A program made the translations under genes and the position numbers. A stretch of 64,000 nucleotides of DNA. Origin: JBFWVD01 sp050246915 (lineage in GTDB: Bacteria > Actinomycetota > Acidimicrobiia > Acidimicrobiales > Ilumatobacteraceae). Where the stretch lies: the NCBI GenBank assembly GCA_050246915.1, contig JBFWVD010000016.1, positions 21,132 to 85,131 on the forward strand, in the 5' to 3' direction. Shown here piece by piece: positions 58,554-64,000 of the stretch. The notes under the pieces are model-generated. The model was not told the origin of the DNA, did not search any database, and saw nothing but the letters and a program-made list of their open reading frames with translations. How positions within the stretch are numbered: the first letter of the stretch is position 1; each line of letters opens with the position of its first letter.

Positions 58554-60173
58554 TCACGTGCCGAACGCAGTGGTGATGACGCGTCCCGTCCGCTCGCCCG
58601 CCGATGGGGTCAGATCGCTCACCACGAACGTGCGCTGCAGCCAACGGTCGGTGCCGTCATATCGAGGGGTGAACGGGCTGCGACCATGCACCGCACGGTC
58701 GTTGTCGATGATCAGCAGGTCACCGGTCGCGAGCACCAACGACACGTGGCGAGCATCGATCGCTGCGCTGAGCGTCCCGAGCGCGTCTTGTGCCTCGCTG
58801 TCCATGCCGATCATGAGGTCGGCGTCGAAGACCATGGTGGGTTGATCGTGGTCGCCGCGCAGCACTGGCATCGGGCGACCCAGGCGATTGCTCCGGCCAC
58901 CCACGTAGCTCTCATCGGCGGCCATGGCGAACCTCGGCTGGAAGAGCGTGCGTCGCACACCGAGCGGCACCATGTCGATCACCTCTCTGATCGAGGCAAG
59001 TGTGGTTGACGCGCCGGGATCGCCGCGGAGGCACAGCAGTGCCAGGTACCGCGGTCGGTGACGATGGAACGCCGCCTCGGTGTGGAACATGAGCGGTACG
59101 GCCGACGAGGTCGAGGTCTGACGAGTCGCCCCGGCGCGTGTCGGCGACAGGTTCTGCACCAGACGTCCACCGTGCTCGGGCCGGTAGCCGACGGGCTGTC
59201 CCAACACCCGAGCAACGGTGAGCAGTACCAGTTCGCTGGTGTGGTCCTTGGCCGTGGGTGTGGTCGGATCGTCCGGGGTCGCTGGAACGTGGCCGACCGG
59301 GAGGTCGCGGATGAGCAATGCACCTGCTGCCGGTGGTTCGTCGACGAAGCCACTGAGGGCATCCCACACCTCGAACGGGAGCTGACGACTCGTTCGTCGC
59401 GCGCAGCGCATGAACTCCGGCGATCCAACGGCCACATGGGGTTTGGGCACGCCGTCCGACCGGAGCCATCCCTCAGGGGCTCGAGCGACGATCGGTTGGG
59501 CGTGCACGTGCAACCGTTGTGGCACGACCGCGTCGACGATCCGATGTGCAGCGTCGCCGTCATCGCCACCATGTCGCCCGGGGGACAGCGTTCGAGACAG
59601 GAACGTGGCGTTGTCGGCATCGAGGAGCCAGTGATCGCCGAGCATGTCTGTCGACCCGATCACGGTCACGACGCTGCGTCCGAGTGGCACCATCACGGCG
59701 ACCACTGCGTCGCGGTCAGGTCCATCGGCCACGGTCGCCATCGGTTCGCCCACCCCATGGATCGCCACGGCCTCGGGCATCTCGAGCATCAGGCCATCCA
59801 TCGTCACCGCGGTGACGACCGGCCGATCCACCAGCGGGTCATCGCGATCGATCGACATCAGGACCTCGTCGGCCGCCCACGTTCCCGGCACGAGAACGGA
59901 GAGGTGCGCGGCGGATGCCGGCCCGATCACCACGACGATCTGATGACCCATGATCGCCCGGTCGGCGATGACCGACCTGAGGGAATCGAGTTCCTCTGCA
60001 GGCATCTCGTCGACGAGGTCGAGGAGCAGCGGGCCCGAGTGGTGTGATTCGGCACCCTGCGGGCAGGAGCCATCACGCCATTGCTGCAGATCGGCGCCGA
60101 GTGCATCGCACAGTGTCCACAGCCCGAGGCGGTCCTCGGCGGCCAGCGAGGCGATCGATCGAGTGGGGTTCAT
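58554..60173 (-). CDS. Two-domain protein: TauD-type Fe(II)/2OG dioxygenase with N-terminal DUF4350-like region
   Basis: A 539-residue protein. The C-terminal about 300 residues are a clavaminate-synthase/TauD-like dioxygenase: MFHTEAAFHRHRPRYLALLCLRG supplies an HxE iron-ligand pair, and NDRAVHGRSPF with WLQRTFV gives the distal histidine and 2OG arginine. The first about 220 residues form an alpha/beta domain with VVVVIGPAS and VTVIGSTDMLGDHWLLDADNATF, reminiscent of the DUF4350/GldG-like fold. I have not met this fusion before. It is divergent from an RpiR regulator. ATG 60171-60173 follows GGGAGG. Confidence 0.75.
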   Translation of the reverse strand: MNPTRSIASLAAEDRLGLWTLCDALGADLQQWRDGSCPQGAESHHSGPLLLDLVDEMPAEELDSLRSVIADRAIMGHQIVVVIGPASAAHLSVLVPGTWAADEVLMSIDRDDPLVDRPVVTAVTMDGLMLEMPEAVAIHGVGEPMATVADGPDRDAVVAVMVPLGRSVVTVIGSTDMLGDHWLLDADNATFLSRTLSPGRHGGDDGDAAHRIVDAVVPQRLHVHAQPIVARAPEGWLRSDGVPKPHVAVGSPEFMRCARRTSRQLPFEVWDALSGFVDEPPAAGALLIRDLPVGHVPATPDDPTTPTAKDHTSELVLLTVARVLGQPVGYRPEHGGRLVQNLSPTRAGATRQTSTSSAVPLMFHTEAAFHRHRPRYLALLCLRGDPGASTTLASIREVIDMVPLGVRRTLFQPRFAMAADESYVGGRSNRLGRPMPVLRGDHDQPTMVFDADLMIGMDSEAQDALGTLSAAIDARHVSLVLATGDLLIIDNDRAVHGRSPFTPRYDGTDRWLQRTFVVSDLTPSAGERTGRVITTAFGT

Positions 60174-60183
60174 CGTGCCTCCC

Positions 60184-60220
60184 GTGGTCAGTGACGTTCG
60201 GATCGGCACGTCACGACCAC
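60184..60220. promoter_or_regulatory. Large palindrome upstream of the two-domain dioxygenase
   Basis: Arms GTGGTC and GTGACGT (60184-60197, with one extra base between) pair with ACGTCAC and GACCAC (60208-60220) around a ten-base centre. It lies 11 bases upstream of the dioxygenase start and in the divergent gap to the RpiR gene, so it could be the RpiR operator or an mRNA hairpin blocking the ribosome site. Confidence 0.5.
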
Positions 60221-60307
60221 AGACGGACGAATGTGTAATGACTGTGCCAACTGAGAGTGTACTGAAACAAATGTGCCAGCGGGAAGATTCGTCGTAGCTT
60301 TCGCACC

Positions 60308-61150
60308 ATGGAGCTGGACCGCCTCATCGCTGAACGTGCCGAGCAGCTCACCGCCGCCGAGCGTCGAGCCGCCGATGTCGTGTTGTCCCGTCCGCAGGTG
60401 GTGGCGTTCGGCACCGTCGCCGAGCTGGCAGCCACGGCGGGCACCAGCGGTGCGACGGTGGTCCGTCTGGCCGCCAAGCTCGGTTTCGACGGCTTCACCG
60501 CGCTGCAGGCCGTGGTTCAACGCGATCTCGGACGCAAGCTCCGACCTGCTGCGGAGCGCATCAGGCAGCCATCACCCACCGATGTGGTCGGCCGTACCGC
60601 TGCGACCGAGCTCGACAACGTCCAGGCCACCCTCGACGCGGTCGACCGGGAGTTGTTCGCCACGGCGGCCGATCTGCTGGCCGACACCGATCGGCAGGTC
60701 CTGGTGTTGTCGGGGGAGGCCTCGCGCGGTGTGGCGATCCAGGTGGTCACCGAGTTGACCATGTTGCGAGACGGCGTGCAGATGCTCGACGGATCCGAGG
60801 TCGGTGTCCTGCGGTCGTTGGCATTGGCGAGGCGAGATGACGTCGTGCTGGTCATCGACCTCCGTCGTTACGAACGATGGGTCCTGGAGACCGCCAACCG
60901 AGCACGTCAATTGGGGCTGCACCTGTTGGCGCTCACCGATTCGCCCCTGTCTCCGCTGTCGCAGTTGAGCGATGCGTCCTTCGTCGTTGCAGCCTCCGGT
61001 GCCGGGCCGTTCGACAGTCATGTCGGCACCCTGGCCCTGCTCAACGCCATGGTCGCCGCGGTCGCCGATCGGCATCGCTCCGGAGCGACGGACCGCCTCG
61101 ACCGTCTCGAGCGGGCATGGTCCGAGTGGGGCGCACTCATCGACCCGTGA
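60308..61150 (+). CDS. RpiR/MurR-family transcriptional regulator
   Basis: A 280-residue regulator. Residues 1-75 are the HTH_6 domain (LTAAERRAADVVL, TSGATVVRLAAKLGFDGFTAL), residues 110-250 a SIS sugar-phosphate-binding domain, here with VLVLSGEASRGVAIQVVTEL. It senses a phosphosugar-like ligand. It faces the dioxygenase gene across 134 bases and precedes deoD by 23 bases, so it may control both. Confidence 0.88.
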   Translation: MELDRLIAERAEQLTAAERRAADVVLSRPQVVAFGTVAELAATAGTSGATVVRLAAKLGFDGFTALQAVVQRDLGRKLRPAAERIRQPSPTDVVGRTAATELDNVQATLDAVDRELFATAADLLADTDRQVLVLSGEASRGVAIQVVTELTMLRDGVQMLDGSEVGVLRSLALARRDDVVLVIDLRRYERWVLETANRARQLGLHLLALTDSPLSPLSQLSDASFVVAASGAGPFDSHVGTLALLNAMVAAVADRHRSGATDRLDRLERAWSEWGALIDP

Positions 61151-61173
61151 CCAGCGCCACCTACGCTGGCCAG

Positions 61174-61890
61174 ATGTCCGTCCCCACACCCCACATCGCC
61201 GCTCATGCCGGAGAGGTCGCAGATGCAGTGCTGCTTCCCGGCGATCCGCTCCGGGCGCAGGTCATCGCCGAGACGTTCCTCGATGGCGTCCACTGCTACA
61301 GCCGCATCCGCAACATGTTCGGCTTCACCGGGACCTTCGAGGGCCGGCGAGTCTCGGTGCAGGGCACGGGAATGGGAATGCCGTCGATGTCGATCTACGC
61401 CACCGAACTGCTCCGCTTCCATGGTGTGCGCACCGCCATCCGCGTTGGCTCGTGCGGCGCGCTCCAATCGCACGTGACTTTGCGGGACGTGATCATCGCC
61501 ACCGGTGCGCACACCGACTCGAACATGAACCGACGACGCTTCGGCAACATCGATTTCGCGGCGACCGCCGACTTCACGCTGGTGGCGGCTGCAGCGGCTC
61601 AGGCCGAGACCGCCGGTCTCACCACTCATGTGGGAACCATCTTCTCGTCCGACAACTTCTACGACACCAGCAATGCCATCGAACTGCTCAGCGCATACGG
61701 CACCTTGGCTGTCGAGATGGAAGCCGCCGCGTTGTACGCGATCGCCGCGGCGGAGGGGGCAAAGGCGTTGTGCATCGCAACGGTGAGCGACCATCTCCTC
61801 ACCCATGAGGCGTCATCGGCCGACGAACGGCAGAACGGCTTCATGGCCATGGCGGAGTTGGCGCTCAACACGATCGTGGCGGCGGGATGA
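61174..61890 (+). CDS. deoD: Purine-nucleoside phosphorylase (DeoD type)
   Basis: A 238-residue hexameric-type purine nucleoside phosphorylase. Motifs are PGDPLRAQVIAETFL, GTGMGMPSMSIYATEL, VGSCGAL, SSDNFY and VEMEAAALY, with catalytic aspartate in TVSDHLL. It cleaves purine (deoxy)nucleosides with phosphate to the base and sugar phosphate, a potential signal for the upstream RpiR/SIS regulator. ATG 61174; a four-base overlap couples it to tesB. Confidence 0.93.
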   Translation: MSVPTPHIAAHAGEVADAVLLPGDPLRAQVIAETFLDGVHCYSRIRNMFGFTGTFEGRRVSVQGTGMGMPSMSIYATELLRFHGVRTAIRVGSCGALQSHVTLRDVIIATGAHTDSNMNRRRFGNIDFAATADFTLVAAAAAQAETAGLTTHVGTIFSSDNFYDTSNAIELLSAYGTLAVEMEAAALYAIAAAEGAKALCIATVSDHLLTHEASSADERQNGFMAMAELALNTIVAAG

Positions 61891-62726
61891 CCACACGGGA
61901 TCCACGCCCGGCCGACCGGGCGACGTCGATGCTCGAGTTGCTCACCCTCGAACCCCTCGACCGCGATCTGTTCCGGGCCGTCAATCAGGTCACGACGCCC
62001 AAGGCATCGCGACTGTTCGGTGGGCAAGTGGCGGCGCAAGCGCTGCGCGCCGCGGCCATGACCGTCGCCGATGATCGGTTGCCCCACTCGATGCACGGCT
62101 ACTTCTTGCGCATGGGTACGCCGGACCTTCCGGTGATCTTGCGGGTCGAGCGTGATCGCGATGGACGTTCGTTCTCGGCCCGGCGTGTGGTGGCGCTGCA
62201 ACGCGGCGAGGTCATCTTCGATCTGTCGGCGTCGTTCCACGTGCGCGAAGACGGTGCCCAGTTCGTGCCGGCCGCTCCCGCTACGCCGTTCACCCCGTCG
62301 GAGTACCCGAGCGATCCGTGGTCGCCTCAGCATCCCTGTGCCGAAGCGCGAGCAGTGCCGCCGACGCGTCCGTCGCCCGAGGGGCCGCACGTGGCCAGTC
62401 GGATGTGGACCCGGATCACGGAACGCCTTCCCGATGACCCGGTGCTGCATGCGTGCGCGCTCACCTACATGTCCGACTTCGGCTCGGGGTTCGCCGGCGT
62501 CGACAATCCGAACATGCCAGCGGGGGGCAGCAGCATCGACCACTCGATCTGGTTCCACCACGCGATCCGGGCCGACGAGTGGACGTTGCTCGACATGTGG
62601 CCGCTCAAGGCCGGCCACGCCCGTGGGCTGTACGCCGGGTCGATGCACTCGGTGTCATCGGAGGCCGACGGGGTGCTCGGGTTGATGTTCACCCAAGAGT
62701 TCCTGATGCGCTCCCCGCGCTCGTGA
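61887..62726 (+). CDS. tesB: Acyl-CoA thioesterase II
   Basis: A 279-residue double-hotdog thioesterase. LFGGQVAAQALRAA and DGRSFSARRVVALQRG mark the first hotdog; TYMSDFGSGF with the catalytic aspartate and HSIWFHHAIRADEW the second. It hydrolyses acyl-CoA to fatty acid and CoA. ATG 61887 overlaps the deoD stop (ATGA). Confidence 0.92.
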   Translation: MTTRDPRPADRATSMLELLTLEPLDRDLFRAVNQVTTPKASRLFGGQVAAQALRAAAMTVADDRLPHSMHGYFLRMGTPDLPVILRVERDRDGRSFSARRVVALQRGEVIFDLSASFHVREDGAQFVPAAPATPFTPSEYPSDPWSPQHPCAEARAVPPTRPSPEGPHVASRMWTRITERLPDDPVLHACALTYMSDFGSGFAGVDNPNMPAGGSSIDHSIWFHHAIRADEWTLLDMWPLKAGHARGLYAGSMHSVSSEADGVLGLMFTQEFLMRSPRS

Positions 62727-62802
62727 TGCCCGATCGGGTTCGCGTCGAGTTCTGTCCGGCCTGACTCGTCGCGTGGGTGCATCGGGGTCCATCATCTCCA
62801 CC

Positions 62803-63693
62803 ATGCTCCTGCGGGTCATCGACGTCCTCGCCTGTCCATGGTGTGGCGCGGGCGTGCGTCATGTCTCGGGTCACGTCGAACAACCACACGGCGTTCTGAC
62901 CAATGGGGAGTTGGCGTGTGTGGCTTGTGGGCGTGTGAGTGAGGTGGTCGACGGCATCTGGCGGGCCATGGGTCCCTGGAAGGTTGCTCGCACCGCCGCG
63001 CAGATCTCCAATGTCGTGCCACCCACCCCGCAGCTCTATGAGCGGGTGTGGAGACATCGATCGTTGACGATGCTGTCGGGTCGGACCTTCCCGCTCCGCG
63101 AGGAGTTGGCCGAGATGCGTCGCGGTGCCGGGATCGATGCGTTGGCCGACGGCGACATCGTGGCCGACATTGCGTGCAGCGAAGGGCTGTACTCCCGGGA
63201 GGTCGCAAGCAGCGGTGCGGGATCGGGACCGGCCATCACGGTGCTGGCCGTCGATCACTCCGAAGCCTTCTTGCGGCGGGTCGTGCAACGGGCGAAGCGC
63301 GAGAAGCTGGCCATCGTGGCCGTGCGTGCCTCGGCCCAGCATCTCCCGATCCGCGCTGCGTCGCTCGGTGCCGTAGTGATGGGCGGCTCGCTCAACGAGA
63401 TCGGCGATTGTCAGGCCGCCATCGGCGAGATGGGCCGGGCGTGTCGCCCGGGAGGGCACGTGTTCTCGATGAGCCTGGTGCGCGCCGGTACTGCTCGGGG
63501 GCGTGTGTTGCAGCGCCTGGCGCGCGGTGGTGGGATCGTGTTCCCCACCGAGACCGAGACGGTGAGCATGTTCGAACGAGCGGGTCTCGAGATCACCGAT
63601 CGACGTCGAGACCGTGTGGTGCTGCGCCTCAGCGCGACGCGATCGACCGGTGTCGACGGTGCCGCTGGCTCAGGGCCGGCCGATGCCGCGTAG
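62803..63693 (+). CDS. Zinc-ribbon-fused SAM-dependent methyltransferase (RlmA-like layout)
   Basis: A 296-residue protein. Residues 1-50 form a Trm112/RlmA-like zinc ribbon (CPWCG and CVACG). The class I methyltransferase core has IVADIACSEGLYSREVA, where the usual GCGxG is replaced by ACSEG, then VLAVDHSEAFL and GAVVMGGSLNEI. Small molecules or rRNA are possible substrates. ATG 62803 is preferred over an upstream in-frame start. Confidence 0.8.
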   Translation: MLLRVIDVLACPWCGAGVRHVSGHVEQPHGVLTNGELACVACGRVSEVVDGIWRAMGPWKVARTAAQISNVVPPTPQLYERVWRHRSLTMLSGRTFPLREELAEMRRGAGIDALADGDIVADIACSEGLYSREVASSGAGSGPAITVLAVDHSEAFLRRVVQRAKREKLAIVAVRASAQHLPIRAASLGAVVMGGSLNEIGDCQAAIGEMGRACRPGGHVFSMSLVRAGTARGRVLQRLARGGGIVFPTETETVSMFERAGLEITDRRRDRVVLRLSATRSTGVDGAAGSGPADAA

Positions 63694-64000
63694 TCCTGCC
63701 CAGGCCAACTCGCCGAGCTGACGGGCGACCACGTCGGGATCGAAGGTCTGCTCGTCACGCACCAAGATGCGGCTCGCTCCTTCGGCCAATCCCACCAGCC
63801 CGAACGCCAGCACCTGGCGATGCTCGGCATCGACGTCGGCCTGGATCAGTTCGGTGATCGATCCAGCGATCGCGTGCTCCACCGATCGGACATCGGCGGC
63901 GAACTCGCTGTCGCGGCGGGAGCCCCCACCGAACAAGAGGTTGAACGCTTCTGGGTTCTCCGCCACCCACGTGAAGTACGCCCGCATTCCCCGCTCGACC
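63670..64000 (-). CDS. TetR-family regulator (C-terminal part, continues off the right edge)
   Basis: The last about 109 residues of a TetR-type repressor. RAYFTWVAENPEAFNLLFGGG and VGLAEGASRILV are typical of the ligand-binding half. The DNA-binding domain lies beyond the window. Its stop overlaps the methyltransferase gene by 24 bases. Confidence 0.8.
   Translation of the reverse strand, partial: VERGMRAYFTWVAENPEAFNLLFGGGSRRDSEFAADVRSVEHAIAGSITELIQADVDAEHRQVLAFGLVGLAEGASRILVRDEQTFDPDVVARQLGELAWAGLRGIGRP

Noticed and set aside
1..64000. tRNA, rRNA, CRISPR array, transposase or phage genes
   Set aside because: I looked for cloverleaf ends, rRNA-like conserved stretches, spaced identical repeats and IS/integrase motifs and found none that I could support.

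Overview
The window is about two-thirds G+C by eye and gene-dense, with short intergenic gaps, many 1-4 base stop/start overlaps and frequent GTG starts. That style, plus a mycofactocin locus, an NDMA-dependent alcohol dehydrogenase, an F420/luciferase-like monooxygenase, an EF-G paralogue and an LCP-family protein, points to an actinobacterium, possibly of class Acidimicrobiia. No rRNA, tRNA, CRISPR array, insertion sequence or prophage was recognised, so this looks like ordinary chromosome.

Region 1 (1-16.9 kb): a tail of an unknown gene and an acyl-CoA synthetase; a reverse-strand pair of luciferase-like monooxygenase and short zinc dehydrogenase; three small hypothetical genes; an acyl-CoA dehydrogenase; cysS with an MFS transporter, divergent from valS; an MscS channel divergent from an L,D-transpeptidase with N-terminal repeats; a PAP2-type membrane phosphatase; and an LCP cell-wall ligase.

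Region 2 (16.9-36.5 kb): a dispersed mycofactocin locus. It holds an NDMA-dependent alcohol dehydrogenase, a three-gene membrane operon ending in a haem-b-like protein, then mftA-mftB-mftC and a FadH/OYE flavoenzyme. A second FadH/OYE paralogue follows after unrelated reverse-strand genes (ArsR/SRPBCC pair, metallopeptidase). After a propionyl/acetyl-CoA synthetase comes a tightly coupled run of etfA, fixC, fixX, etfB, mftE and mftF. I infer that a peptide-derived redox cofactor is made here and that its electrons pass through a dedicated ETF/ETF-quinone oxidoreductase set. No mftD, mftG or mftR was recognised.

Region 3 (36.4-50.3 kb): alkylation repair (AdaA-AlkA fusion and Ogt), an orphan adenine methyltransferase, an EF-G paralogue, an MFS exporter, a geranylgeranyl-reductase-like flavoprotein, an EAL protein, a cold-shock protein and several DUF proteins.

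Region 4 (50.3-64 kb): YceI, an enolase-superfamily enzyme, an MBL hydrolase, an XRE-cupin regulator beside a 2OG-Fe(II) oxygenase, SRPBCC and DUF1990 proteins, an HNH protein followed by an apparent acetyltransferase remnant, a threonine aldolase, an unusual two-domain dioxygenase divergent from an RpiR regulator, deoD, tesB, a zinc-ribbon methyltransferase and a partial TetR regulator.

Across the whole window runs an over-represented bipartite palindrome, (G/T)CAA-N6-TTG(A/C), seen about 24 times both between and inside genes. Its perfect form GTCAA-N6-TTGAC occurs five times. I could not assign it to any known element.
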